Shown here: positions 9,443 through 17,962 of the stretch, piece after piece
How positions within the stretch are numbered: the stretch's first letter is position 1
Layout: every line of letters begins with the position of its first letter
Assembly: GCA_014804645.1 (NCBI GenBank)
Contig: JAAUZI010000093.1
Span: forward strand, 1 to 51,139
Direction of reading: 5' to 3'
Length of the DNA stretch: 51,139 bases
From: Lachnospiraceae bacterium
GTDB taxonomy: Bacteria > Bacillota > Clostridia > Lachnospirales > Lachnospiraceae
Program-made: the position numbers and the translations under genes
The notes under the pieces: model-generated
The model's database searches: none
What the model was told of the DNA's origin: nothing
Seen by the model: only the letters and a program-made list of their open reading frames with translations

Positions 9443-9643
9443 TTACTCAAACAGTGTGCATCCCATCTCCTTAAACTGCCGGATTTTTTCTTCCAACAGT
9501 TCGGTGGTGACGCCAAAGTATTCCGCGCTGCAGGAAATGCACAAAAAGGAGGCTGCTGCCCGGTTGAAGAGCTTTTTGTGAAGCCCGATTTCATCCCGGG
9601 TCAGCAGCCTGCCACATTCTCTGCACTTCTCCTGCTTATCCAC
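9443..9643 (-). CDS. Small zinc-ribbon-like protein
   Basis: 66 aa. Cys7-x2-Cys10 and Cys35-x2-Cys38 suggest one structural zinc site (EKCRECGRLL and SFLCISCSAEYF), followed by a helical tail. The start is GTG and overlaps the last eight bases of the alpha-galactosidase gene (GGGGAA about nine bases upstream), so translation is probably coupled. No function is known to me. The two genes are co-transcribed, but a role in galactoside use would be speculation. Confidence 0.6.
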   Translation of the reverse strand: MDKQEKCRECGRLLTRDEIGLHKKLFNRAAASFLCISCSAEYFGVTTELLEEKIRQFKEMGCTLFE

Positions 9644-10766
9644 GAACCAGTTCCCCGATCAGGATCTTACACTCATCCAAGGGTACACTGCAGCGGTATC
9701 CATCCCTGAAAATCCCCAGGTCTTCCTCTGTGACAGCATCTGTCAGTTTCAGTGCAATGCCGGACTCCGAGTGAATGCCCAGATCATCAAAGGAAATGCT
9801 CATGGCATTCTCCCACTCGTTGGCGGCATCCAGATTGAAAAAGCCCAGGGCGATACGGTTGCCGCTCATGATTTTCGCCATGGTGTAGGTCTTTTCCCCA
9901 TTGTGCCATAGCATAAAAGCGGGTCTGCACTCCTCGTCCTGGTTGATGGCGATCAGCCCTTTACTGAGCAGTGTCTTTTCATTGGTTTCATCCAGATTTC
10001 TTAGATCGGAGCCGATGATAAGTGGAGAACCCATAAAGGCCCACATGGCGAAATGTTGCAGATACTGGGTATCGCTGCAGCCGTCCAGCCCCACGTTTCC
10101 CTTGCCATGCATTCCCACGATCAGCATGTCCATATCGTTGTAACAGCCGGGACCGTTATTCTCGATATTCTCTACCTGGCTTTTAAAAATATCCTTGTAG
10201 CTCTTGGGCACATCAAAGATATCCCCTGTGGAACGGTAGCTGTGCGCGCCACGAGAGCGCATCCAGCCGGAAGGGTTCTCCACACCCCAGTTGCAGGCGG
10301 CCAACAGGATCTCCCTGCCGCTGCTGCGCAGTGCCATAGCCATGGTCAGGTAGGCATTTTTACCATTGCCGCTGGCGGGGAAGTTACAGAAATCGTATTT
10401 CAGGTAGTCCACGCCCCACTCCGCAAACTGTTTTGCATCTTCGAACTCATGCCCATAACTGCTGGGATACCCTGCGCAGGTCATGAAACCCGCACAGGAA
10501 TACATGCCGAATTTCAGTCCCTTGGAATGCACATAGTCAGAGAGGTATTTCATCCCGTGGGGGAACAGGGCCGGGTCTGCCACCAGTTTTCCGTCCACTC
10601 TCTCCTTCAGCGACCAGCAATCGTCGATAATCACATACTCATAGCCTGCGTCTTTATAGCCTTTTTCCACAATGACGTCCGTCATCTCCATGATCAGCTG
10701 CTCGTTGATATCCTTTCCAAAGGTGTTCCACGAGTTCCATCCCATAGGTGCCTTCACTGCCAACAT
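9636..10766 (-). CDS. Alpha-galactosidase, glycoside hydrolase family 27
   Basis: 376 aa. A typical GH27 barrel start (APMGWNSWNTFGKDINE), then VIIDDCW, YLKYDFC with the expected nucleophile Asp125, and CYNDMDMLIVG with the expected acid/base Asp211. It releases terminal alpha-galactose from melibiose/raffinose-type or host glycans. No signal peptide is seen, so it should act on imported oligosaccharides. GGAGG eight bases before the ATG fixes the start. The downstream zinc-ribbon-like gene overlaps its 3' end. The motif is NDMDML where many members have NDPDML; the acidic residues are kept. Confidence 0.92.
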   Translation of the reverse strand: MLAVKAPMGWNSWNTFGKDINEQLIMEMTDVIVEKGYKDAGYEYVIIDDCWSLKERVDGKLVADPALFPHGMKYLSDYVHSKGLKFGMYSCAGFMTCAGYPSSYGHEFEDAKQFAEWGVDYLKYDFCNFPASGNGKNAYLTMAMALRSSGREILLAACNWGVENPSGWMRSRGAHSYRSTGDIFDVPKSYKDIFKSQVENIENNGPGCYNDMDMLIVGMHGKGNVGLDGCSDTQYLQHFAMWAFMGSPLIIGSDLRNLDETNEKTLLSKGLIAINQDEECRPAFMLWHNGEKTYTMAKIMSGNRIALGFFNLDAANEWENAMSISFDDLGIHSESGIALKLTDAVTEEDLGIFRDGYRCSVPLDECKILIGELVRG

Positions 10767-10903
10767 AATCCTGCCCTCCTTATAAAATTCAAGTACTGGT
10801 ATTTATACTACCACAAAATATATCTTCTGGGAAGAAGGGGAATTTTTATAAGCATAAAATATTTTTGTCAAAATATGTTGCTTTCCTGCACCACATATGC
10901 TAG

Positions 10904-10920
10904 TATGCTTTTAAAGCATA
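10904..10920. promoter_or_regulatory. Perfect 17-bp palindrome between galactosidase and nuclease genes
   Basis: An AT-rich dyad (TATGCTTT-T-AAAGCATA) lies about 140 bases upstream of the galactosidase start, in the roughly 300-base divergent gap 10767-11074. It could be an operator for the galactosidase gene. The rest of the gap holds no gene. Confidence 0.35.
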
Positions 10921-11074
10921 TATTTCTTTTCACTTTTGACAAGGCAAATCACTTTTCAAGATTTCGGAAAATCTATGCTTTAAATTCAAATTATACAATT
11001 AAAAAGCAGGAGATTTTCGGAGAGGTGTACCCTATTTGTTGTCCCCTGCATGGCAGGAGGTAACGAACAGACTA

Positions 11075-12109
11075 ATGAGTGGAAATGAAACAGAAACCTA
11101 TCTGGCACAAACGCTGCATATGGCAGCAGGTGTCGAAACTTATGATACCCTTGCAAGGGCATTGCTGGCAGACAAGCAAATACTGGCATGGATTCTCCGG
11201 TATACTGTCGCCGAATTTCGGGATATGTCAATTTCAGATATTACCGCCTGCATCGGCGAGGACATTGTGGTGGGCAACACACCGATCGAACCGGGACTTA
11301 CCAACCTGGGACGTGTTCGGGAAACCCGCACAGAGGACAATGTGCCGGGAGAGGGTACCATCTTTTTTGACATCCGTTTCAGCGCCTACCCCCAAAAGGC
11401 AGGGGTCAAACTCCTCATCAATATGGAAGCGCAGAAATCCTCAACCCTCGGAGACCTGCATTACCATTTGGAAAACAGGATTGTATTTTACTTGTCCCGG
11501 ATGATCTCGGCTCAAAAGAACACAGAATTTTGGCACTCGGATTATGACAGTTTGAAAAAGGTGCGAAGTATCTGGATCTGTATGAACAGGAAAAAGGACG
11601 GCGATTCCATAGAAGAGATTCATCTTGTCAGAAATACTGTGTTCGGCCGTCAGGGAGATCCGCATACTTTAGACTTGGTACAGGGCATTATTATCAATAT
11701 TAGAATCGGAGAAAATATAACTGTTTCCTCCTGCGCCTTAATCTCTATGCTGGAGGTGTTGTTTTCCCGACGGAGCGTGGCGGAGAAAAAGAATATTCTG
11801 GAAAAAGAATATGGAATTGTTATGACAATGGAACTGGAAGGGAGATTAAATACTATGTGCAATTTTTCGGAATGTATTATGGAGATGGCTTTGGAACAGG
11901 GCCTGGAACAGGGTGAACTCAACTGCAGCCGACAGAGTATTTTTGATCTGTTGGAGGATCTGGGAGATATTCCCAACGATATACATACCCGTATTCAGGA
12001 GGAGAAAAACACCCAGATTCTGCGCCGGTGGCTCAAGTTGGCAGCGCGTTCTGTAAGCTTTGACGCATTCAGGGAAAGCTTAAATGCCGCACTTTCAAAT
12101 TTCAATTAA
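11075..12109 (+). CDS. PD-(D/E)XK nuclease family transposase (Rpn-like)
   Basis: About 344 aa. The nuclease core is TIFFDIRFSAY then VKLLINMEAQKS, giving the D...ExQK pattern of the recombination-promoting nuclease/'PDDEXK transposase' family that is abundant in Lachnospiraceae. The C-terminal half has a charged helical tail with EQGLEQGE, also typical. Related Rpn proteins promote RecA-independent recombination and cut DNA. The start is uncertain: ATG at 11075 has AGGAGG 14 bases upstream, and TTG at 11036 is an in-frame alternative. No terminal repeats are seen around it, so it looks like a single gene rather than a complete transposon. Confidence 0.75.
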   Translation: MSGNETETYLAQTLHMAAGVETYDTLARALLADKQILAWILRYTVAEFRDMSISDITACIGEDIVVGNTPIEPGLTNLGRVRETRTEDNVPGEGTIFFDIRFSAYPQKAGVKLLINMEAQKSSTLGDLHYHLENRIVFYLSRMISAQKNTEFWHSDYDSLKKVRSIWICMNRKKDGDSIEEIHLVRNTVFGRQGDPHTLDLVQGIIINIRIGENITVSSCALISMLEVLFSRRSVAEKKNILEKEYGIVMTMELEGRLNTMCNFSECIMEMALEQGLEQGELNCSRQSIFDLLEDLGDIPNDIHTRIQEEKNTQILRRWLKLAARSVSFDAFRESLNAALSNFN

Positions 12110-12115
12110 TTTATG

Positions 12116-12144
12116 TTGACAATTCATCCGATTTCTGGTAGCCT
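12116..12144 (+). promoter_or_regulatory. Promoter of the thrS T-box transcript
   Basis: TTGACA at 12116-12121 with a 17-base spacer to TAGCCT at 12139-12144. The -35 is perfect and the -10 weak. Confidence 0.5.
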
Positions 12145-12149
12145 ATCTT

Positions 12150-12462
12150 CAATAACATAAGAAAAGCAATGACGGAAAAAAGTAGTTTATGACGAATCAT
12201 CCAGAGAGAACGGCATTTTGGTGGGAGCTGTTTATGAGGACCATGGACGAAAACCATTCCCGAGCCGCAGCGCCGAAAACATATGTAAGTGCTGCCGTAT
12301 GCCTGCGTTAAAGGATAGGATTTATTGGAATCTGAAGTGAAAAGTTAAGGTGGAACCGTGCAGATGCACCCTTAAGACTATGTACTCTAGTCTTGTGGGT
12401 GCTTTTCTTATGTTGTTGTAACCCTATAATTGGAACTCAAAATAAGAAAGGAGCAACAAACA
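12150..12462 (+). promoter_or_regulatory. T-box leader of thrS (tRNA-Thr sensing)
   Basis: The leader has the expected pieces in order: a stem I region with AGAGAG (about 12200) and a GGTGGGAG segment, a probable ACC threonine specifier at 12253-12255 within GAAAACCATTCCCGAG, the conserved T-box AAGGTGGAACCGTGC at 12347-12361, and a terminator hairpin at 12366-12402. Uncharged tRNA-Thr pairing with the T-box should favour the antiterminator and allow thrS expression. The specifier choice is inferred from position and codon; the T-box itself is unmistakable. Confidence 0.9.
12366..12407 (+). terminator. T-box regulated terminator
   Basis: A stem from GCACCC (12366-12371) to GGGTGC (12397-12402) with further pairing AAGACTA/TAGTCTT inside, followed by TTTTCTT. 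It is mutually exclusive with the antiterminator at the T-box. Confidence 0.85.
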
Positions 12463-14238
12463 ATGAAGGTTCTACACAAAAACGGAGAGATCACGGTATC
12501 AAGTTTTGATGAGCAGGAAGGGAAAAAAGCATTTTGGCACACCAGCGCCCATGTGCTAGCACAGGCGGTAAAGCATTTGTACCCTGACACGAAATGCGCC
12601 ATCGGTCCGGCGACGGACAACGGATTCTACTATGATTTTGCATTTTCTTTCCCTTTTGCAGAAGAAAATTTGCAGGTCGTGGAGGAGGAGATGAAAAAGC
12701 TTGCACGGGAATCTCTGTCTCTCCAAGTACAGACGATATCCCGGGAAGAAGCCCTGTCCTACATGGAAGAGCGGGAGGAAGACTTCAAGCTGGAACTGAT
12801 TCAGGAATTACCAGACGACGAGGAAATCACTTTTTACAGGCAGGGAGATTATACGGAATTATGCGCGGGTCCTCATCTCACCAACACCAGTCCTATTAAG
12901 GCCGTCAAGCTGCTGTCTGTGGCTGGAGCCTACTGGAGGGGAAGTGAAAAAAATCCAATGCTGACCAGAATATACGGCATTTCCTTTCCAAAGGCTGCCG
13001 ACCTGGAGGAATATCTGCAGCGGCTGGAGGAGGCTAAGGCCCGGGATCACCGCAAGCTGGGAAAGGAATTGGAACTGTTTACCCTGCTGGACGAAGGGCC
13101 TGGATTCCCCTTTTTACTTCCCAAAGGGTTGATCCTGAAAAATCTGCTGATTGACTATTGGCGAAAACTACACATTAGGGAGGGCTATGTGGAAATATCC
13201 ACCCCTATGATTATGAACCGTAGGCTATGGGAGACCTCCGGCCATTGGGAGCATTACCGGGACAAAATGTATACCACCGTAATCGATGAGACAGACTTTG
13301 CCATCCGGCCCATGAACTGCCCCGGCGGGATGCTGGTCTATAAACTAAAGCCCCGTTCCTATCGAGATCTGCCCATAAGAATGGGGGAACTGGGGCTGGT
13401 GCATCGAAATGAAAAATCCGGGACGCTCCATGGTCTGATGCGGGTGCGCTGCCTTACCCAGGATGACGCCCATATTTTCATGACCGAGCAGCAGGTGCAG
13501 GATGAAATCCGGGGGGTTATACGACTTATAGACGAAGTGTATGCCCAGTTTGGTTTCTCCTACGAGATTGAGCTGTCCACCAGGCCCGACAATTCCATCG
13601 GAAGTGATGAGGAGTGGGAGCTTGCCACAAAGGCGCTGACGGATGCAGTCAGTAAAATGGGAAAGACCTACGCGATAAACGAGGGAGACGGAGCATTTTA
13701 CGGTCCAAAACTGGATTTCCATCTGAGAGATTCCATCGGGAGAACCTGGCAGTGCGGAACCATCCAACTGGATTTTCAGCTGCCGAGAAGATTTAACATA
13801 GAGTATATGGGAGCAGACGGCGAAAAACACCGCCCCATTATGATACACCGGGTGATTTTCGGCTCCATAGAGCGCTTTATCGGTATTTTGATTGAACATT
13901 ACGCCGGAAGATTCCCGCTGTGGCTGTCCCCCGTCCAGGCCAGAGTACTGCCCGTTTCCGATAAATATTTAGGCTACGCAAAAGAGGTCGCAAAGCAACT
14001 ACAAAAGAAGGGCATCCGCACGGAGACTGACCAGCGGGACGAAAAACTGGGCTACAAAATACGGGAGGCCCGGATGGACAAAGTACCCTGTATGCTTATT
14101 GTAGGGGAAAAGGAGCAGCACAGCCATACCGTATCCGTCAGATGGAGGGATGCCCCGACACAGGAACAGGAAACTGGGGAGATGTCTCTGGAGGAGCTGA
14201 CAAAATTATTCGCTCAAACGGGTTATGATATTCCATAA
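12463..14238 (+). CDS. thrS: Threonyl-tRNA synthetase, form lacking the TGS domain
   Basis: 591 aa; charges tRNA-Thr. The editing domain begins almost at residue 1 and has HxxxH at 26-30 (HTSAH) and CAGPH at 134-138. The class II core has MNCPGGM with zinc ligand Cys286, HRNEKSGTLHGLMRVR (motif 2), TQDDAHIF, and motif 3 in IMIHRVIFGSIERF. A C-terminal anticodon-binding domain follows ([20 protein letters not shown]). Full-length ThrRS is about 640 residues; the missing ~55 are the N-terminal TGS domain. The ATG at 12463 has AGGAG nine bases upstream and replaces an upstream in-frame TTG. Controlled by the T-box leader. A tail remnant of a second copy lies 1 kb downstream. Confidence 0.95.
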   Translation: MKVLHKNGEITVSSFDEQEGKKAFWHTSAHVLAQAVKHLYPDTKCAIGPATDNGFYYDFAFSFPFAEENLQVVEEEMKKLARESLSLQVQTISREEALSYMEEREEDFKLELIQELPDDEEITFYRQGDYTELCAGPHLTNTSPIKAVKLLSVAGAYWRGSEKNPMLTRIYGISFPKAADLEEYLQRLEEAKARDHRKLGKELELFTLLDEGPGFPFLLPKGLILKNLLIDYWRKLHIREGYVEISTPMIMNRRLWETSGHWEHYRDKMYTTVIDETDFAIRPMNCPGGMLVYKLKPRSYRDLPIRMGELGLVHRNEKSGTLHGLMRVRCLTQDDAHIFMTEQQVQDEIRGVIRLIDEVYAQFGFSYEIELSTRPDNSIGSDEEWELATKALTDAVSKMGKTYAINEGDGAFYGPKLDFHLRDSIGRTWQCGTIQLDFQLPRRFNIEYMGADGEKHRPIMIHRVIFGSIERFIGILIEHYAGRFPLWLSPVQARVLPVSDKYLGYAKEVAKQLQKKGIRTETDQRDEKLGYKIREARMDKVPCMLIVGEKEQHSHTVSVRWRDAPTQEQETGEMSLEELTKLFAQTGYDIP

Positions 14239-14260
14239 ACCTGACCCTTTACCCCTTTCA

Positions 14261-14297
14261 GACCGGGCGACCGACAGTATCAGCCGCCCGGTCTATA
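14261..14297 (+). terminator. thrS terminator
   Basis: A perfect 9-bp GC-rich stem (14261-14269 with 14285-14293, 15-base loop) followed by TATATTATT, 22 bases after the thrS stop. Confidence 0.7.
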
Positions 14298-14377
14298 TTA
14301 TTGAGCAATGCCCTGCCTAATTCGCTCAAAACGTCGATTCAGCATCTCCACGTCCACAGAACCGTCCGAATCAAAAC
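14298..14377 (-). pseudogene. Remnant of a second sugar-phosphate isomerase 3' end
   Basis: The minus strand reads FDSDGSVDVEMLNRRFERI, then RQGIAQ and a TAA at 14298-14300. This matches the C-terminus of the intact isomerase encoded at 20384-21241 (FDSDGSVDVEMLNRCFEHI). The match covers 14307-14375 against about 20411-20479 with scattered substitutions, then stops abruptly. No upstream part of the gene is present, so it is a tail fragment left by duplication or recombination. Confidence 0.8.
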
Positions 14378-14531
14378 ATATTGCTTGTAATGGAAAGTAC
14401 AAGTAGAAAGCGGTCAAAAAATATATTGCAAATCATATAATTGTACTTGTTTAGAGAGAACTCTACGATTCATCGGTTGATAAAATACCGAAATATTTTA
14501 AAATATAGTTGTGCTGAGAGAGGAGGAAAGT

Positions 14532-15104
14532 ATGGATAGCAAGAAGTTTGGAGAATTCATAGCAACAATGAGGAAGGAGAAGGGATGGACGCAGGCAGAA
14601 CTGGCAAGGAAATTAAATGTAACGGATAAGACAGTTTCACGATGGGAACGGGGACTGGGATTTCCAGATATTAACACTATAAAACCGTTGGCTGATGCTT
14701 TGGAAGTCAGTGTATTAGAAATAATGCAGTCAGAAAAGGAACCTCAAGAAGAGATACCAAAGAATAAGGCTACTGAGGTGGTAGACAATATGATTAGTCT
14801 GGTAGTATATCACCGGGAAATAGAGAGAAGAAATATTTTTATCAGTGTCATATCTGTCACATCCATTGTGTTCCTGATTTTCTTAATTGACCTGATGCAT
14901 TGGGAGTTATTTATTTTTGTATGTATGCCGTTTGTGTTTTTGGCGATAGGGATTGTACTGATTGTTTTTAGTATTCACAGACGTAGAATGAAATTAAGCT
15001 GTTTTGTTACATTAATATTAGGAATACTTGCGTTGCTATTTCCACTCATAATCTGCCTGCTACTGTTTTTTGCGTTTGCTCTTGGAGGACCTGTGCCAAC
15101 TTAA
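14532..15104 (+). CDS. XRE-type HTH regulator with C-terminal membrane segments
   Basis: 190 aa. An N-terminal helix-turn-helix (about 5-60; WTQAELARKLNVTDKTVSRW) of the Cro/C1 type is followed by a linker and three or four hydrophobic segments (about 105-130, 135-150, 160-190). Such HTH-membrane proteins are common in clostridia, often as membrane-anchored regulators. AGGAGG five bases before the ATG at 14532 sets the start rather than the in-frame codon at 14511. It sits alone, exactly between the isomerase-tail and thrS-tail remnants. Target genes unknown. Confidence 0.85.
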   Translation: MDSKKFGEFIATMRKEKGWTQAELARKLNVTDKTVSRWERGLGFPDINTIKPLADALEVSVLEIMQSEKEPQEEIPKNKATEVVDNMISLVVYHREIERRNIFISVISVTSIVFLIFLIDLMHWELFIFVCMPFVFLAIGIVLIVFSIHRRRMKLSCFVTLILGILALLFPLIICLLLFFAFALGGPVPT

Positions 15105-15221
15105 CGAAGGGAGGGTAGAAGTGTAAGAATCCCTTTTGCGGTAACAGTATATTTGCCGGATGTAGTAGGGATGTTAGGGAATAGTATTTTGAGTGTTTAT
15201 CAGTAAAACAGGGTAATTTTC

Positions 15222-15561
15222 TGCTCCATTGAGCGCTTTATCGGTATTTTGATTCCGCTGTGGCTGTCCCCCGTCCAGGCCAGAGTACTGCCCGTTTCCG
15301 ACAAATATCTGTACTACGCAAAAGAAGTCGCAAAACATCTGCAAAAGCAGGGCATCCGCACGGAGACTGACCGGCGGGACGAAAAACTGGGCTACAAAAT
15401 ACGGGAGGCCTGACAAAGTACCCTGTATACTCATTGTAGGGGAAAAGGAGCAGCACAACCATACCGTGTCCGTCAGATGGAGGGATGCCCCGACACAGGG
15501 ACAGGAAACTGGGGAAATGTCTCTGGAGGAGCTGATGGAATTATTCTCCCAAGCAGATTAA
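15222..15561 (+). pseudogene. Remnant of a second thrS 3' end
   Basis: Closely similar to the last ~375 bases of the intact thrS (from about 13865) but lacking everything upstream. Compared with it there is a 21-base deletion at about 15256 (between GATT repeats in the intact copy) and a 5-base deletion at about 15410 that makes an in-frame TGA. The final codons differ (ELFSQAD then TAA), so it comes from a related but not identical gene. It is non-functional: only part of the anticodon-binding domain remains and it is frameshifted. Confidence 0.9.
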
Positions 15562-15570
15562 TACGTCAAA

Positions 15571-15597
15571 TCCCCCGCAGCAAGCTGCGGAGGATTC
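15571..15597. repeat. Hairpin after the thrS remnant
   Basis: A perfect CCGCAG-CAAG-CTGCGG stem-loop just downstream of the thrS remnant. It has no T-run on the plus strand. It may be part of a dispersed repeat or an old terminator. Confidence 0.35.
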
Positions 15598-15649
15598 ATC
15601 AATACTTTACACGAGATCCGTTTGGTGAAACTTCTGGCGGCGGGGATAC

Positions 15650-16086
15650 TCAACTCAGGGCAGATAAAATACCAGTGGAAATGGCAAGGATTGCCACCAG
15701 CACTGCCACAATAATAAGAAAGCAGAAATAGGAGCGAGCAAAATTGCGAAGAATTATGTTCCTGGTCCCACCCAAAGAAAATACCAGCAAAAGAATAAAG
15801 CCTACGCAAGGGATGGAAAAGAGAAGTTCATATCCAAAATAACCCCACATGCTAATGGGACGATACTCCTCTGGTATGTTGTTTAGTTGATTATTGTTCA
15901 GTTGTTCCTGAGGTGAAAACTGCGGAAACTCAGGAAAATATTTACTTGTAGTTTTTTTCCGCTGAACGCTGGTCGGAAACCCTCGTCATCTGCGGCTTTC
16001 CAAAATCCCTCAAAATAGTCTGACTGTTGCGGATCAGGTGATACACTTGAGCAAGTTGAACGAAATGGAATAAAATGGGTGACAGT
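15650..16086 (-). pseudogene. Frameshifted remnant of a small membrane protein gene
   Basis: Two minus-strand frames join at a seven-base A/T run (15952-15958). The upstream frame reads SDYFEGFWKAADDEGFRPAF then SGKK. The downstream frame reads IPEEYRPISMWGYFGYELLF and continues through two hydrophobic helices to a stop at 15650. One extra base in the run would fuse them into a single protein of about 145 residues. The N-terminus is cut by a TGA at 16087-16089 and no start codon is seen. Similar clostridial proteins usually begin with a zinc ribbon, which is absent here. Most likely a decayed gene. Confidence 0.55.
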
Positions 16087-16193
16087 TCAACAGATTGTTG
16101 AGTTCTATTATAAAATTCCAATATTCAGTTATTGTGTGACATATGTGTGTGAAATATAATAGAATTACAAAATGAAATGAGAGGTTTCTAAAA

Positions 16194-16835
16194 ATGAAAA
16201 ACAGATTGGATGGAAAAAAGATAGCAGAGTTTATTGTGAACAGACGAAAAAAATTAGGAATGACTCAAAATGATGTGGCAGAGAGATTACAGGTATCATT
16301 TCAGGCGGTTTCAAAATGGGAAAACGGAACCATACCAAATGTGGAAATCTTGGTAGAATTAGCTGATATATTAGAGGTATCGGTCGATGAGATCCTTTCG
16401 GGATGGAGTGATATACTCCAGATGAATATTGTCTATAAAACACGAAAGGATTTGCCTTGTAAGGCTTTATATAAGCTATTTTTGGCGGTGGGTTGGACAG
16501 ATAAATCTATAACGACACAGGAGATGCTAGAAAATTTTAATATAGGATTTATCAACTCTACCATTGTGTTTTCCGCATGGGATAATGATAGGTTGGTGGG
16601 TTGCGTAAGAGTTCTTAGCGATATGCATTTTCGATCCATTATATATGATTTGGCGGTTTTGCCTGAGTACCAACACAAGGGTATTGGAAAAGAACTGGTG
16701 CGCAAATGCAGAGATGTCTGCCCTGATTCAGAATGGTTAGTACAAACGGATATGGCTGTGGGATTTTATAAGAAGATTGGCTTTGCAGTAAAAGAAGATT
16801 ATTTTCTTACAATTCCAGGTCGATATTGCTCATAA
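16194..16835 (+). CDS. HTH (XRE) - GNAT acetyltransferase fusion
   Basis: 213 aa. Residues about 9-65 form a Cro/C1-type HTH (LGMTQNDVAERLQVSFQAV, then SKWENG). Residues about 75-213 form a GNAT domain with LAVLPEYQHKGIGKELV and GFYKKIGFAV. It could be an acetyltransferase that controls its own expression or a regulator sensing acetyl-CoA. GAGAGG lies upstream of the ATG. It is AT-rich like its neighbours in this accessory patch. The enzyme's substrate is unknown; similar stand-alone GNATs often act on small amines or aminoglycosides. Confidence 0.85.
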   Translation: MKNRLDGKKIAEFIVNRRKKLGMTQNDVAERLQVSFQAVSKWENGTIPNVEILVELADILEVSVDEILSGWSDILQMNIVYKTRKDLPCKALYKLFLAVGWTDKSITTQEMLENFNIGFINSTIVFSAWDNDRLVGCVRVLSDMHFRSIIYDLAVLPEYQHKGIGKELVRKCRDVCPDSEWLVQTDMAVGFYKKIGFAVKEDYFLTIPGRYCS

Positions 16836-16958
16836 AAAAGTATCTAAGCTCAACAATATACCTAGAAATGGATGCATAATGACATAGTAATGTCTTTGTA
16901 GTTCCAGTATATAAGGGAAATATCTAATATTTGTAAAAGTGTAAGGAAGGATAAAGCT

Positions 16959-17465
16959 ATGGACATGACAAGAATACCAAAACAAAAATTGGTCATTATA
17001 GCAGGTTCTCCCTGTGTGGGGAAAACAACTGTGGCAGAAAAACTTTTCACTGCTTATGAAAACAGCGCCTTTTTTGATGGTGATTGGGCATGGCGTGTTA
17101 ATCCGTTTTCAATCAATGATCCAAGATTACGAAATGGTAACAAGACGATGTCGTATGCACTTTCGACATATTTAAATTCATGCTTTGACTATGTATTTTT
17201 TTCATCTGTAGTTGCCGCTTATAAAGAAACACGAGAGGCAATATTAAACGATGTGACTGCAAACGAATATTCTGTCCTAGGATTTACTTTGACTTGTTCA
17301 GAAGATACCTTACTCAAGCGCCATAAAAAGCGAGGGGATAAGAATGAATGTTCTTTTTTCTGGCTTCATTTAGCTCCCTGTGAGGGCGATTATGTTATTA
17401 ACACAGACAATAAAAGTGTTCAGCAGGTAGTTGATGAAATAAAATGTATTGTAGATGAGTATTGA
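16959..17465 (+). CDS. P-loop kinase-like protein (small-molecule kinase/AAA type)
   Basis: 168 aa. The Walker A GSPCVGKT is at residues 16-23. A DGDWAWRVNPF segment is placed like the substrate-binding region of nucleoside/gluconate/chloramphenicol-phosphotransferase-like kinases. A lid-like region follows (TLLKRHKKRGD). Nothing pins down the substrate. AAGGA is about 10 bases before the ATG at 16959. It follows the HTH-GNAT gene by about 120 bases on the same strand. A resistance or metabolite-phosphorylation role is possible but unproven. Confidence 0.7.
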   Translation: MDMTRIPKQKLVIIAGSPCVGKTTVAEKLFTAYENSAFFDGDWAWRVNPFSINDPRLRNGNKTMSYALSTYLNSCFDYVFFSSVVAAYKETREAILNDVTANEYSVLGFTLTCSEDTLLKRHKKRGDKNECSFFWLHLAPCEGDYVINTDNKSVQQVVDEIKCIVDEY

Positions 17466-17962
17466 GTATGCGCACTTAGTATGGACATAGAAGGATATTG
17501 AATAAAGAAAAAATTAAATGAGTTTAGTGAAAGGTGGAGAAAAATATGCCTTAGAAAAAGATGAGACTATACAGAGTTTCATCTTTTTTGTATATCACAA
17601 TATGTTTTTCGGATTTGGAAACCTTGTCTGTCACAGGCAGTTGAAATGTTTTAGGTGAGGTTTAGAAATGAACCGCTCAAATATGGATTGGTGCAGGGAG
17701 CTGTTGCAAAAGTAGATAAATAATCTACGGAAGTAATGGCTCCTTTTTGTTATGAGGGCAGGGCCTATGGTATAATCCATTCATAATTTTTTCTGAATTT
17801 CCTGAGTTTTGGTAACGCATAGGCTAAGTGTGCGTTGCTGGAGCTCTTTTTTTGTACCTACTGGTAATAAACCTGGCATCTGTATTTATGAAGACAACTA
17901 ATGAATTCTGCAGTGTTAGTTTTTGTTGAAGGAACTGGAATACTGGTTATGAAGGAGGAAAA
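17466..17962. other. Intergenic stretch, about 500 bases
   Basis: It contains a good terminator at 17560-17589 and, around 17697-17715, a GAGCTGTTGCAAAAGT segment that resembles the outer end of some insertion sequences, though no partner end was found. No gene could be supported. Confidence 0.5.
17560..17589 (+). terminator. Intrinsic terminator after the kinase-like gene
   Basis: A 9-bp stem (17560-17568 with 17575-17583, one G-T pair) followed by six Ts. Confidence 0.8.

Noticed and set aside
10053..11063. 336-codon open frame on the plus strand
   Set aside because: Antisense to the GH27 gene and running into the intergenic gap; composition does not look like a protein.
17697..17715. Possible second IS end
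   Set aside because: The sequence resembles some IS termini but no matching end or transposase was found nearby.
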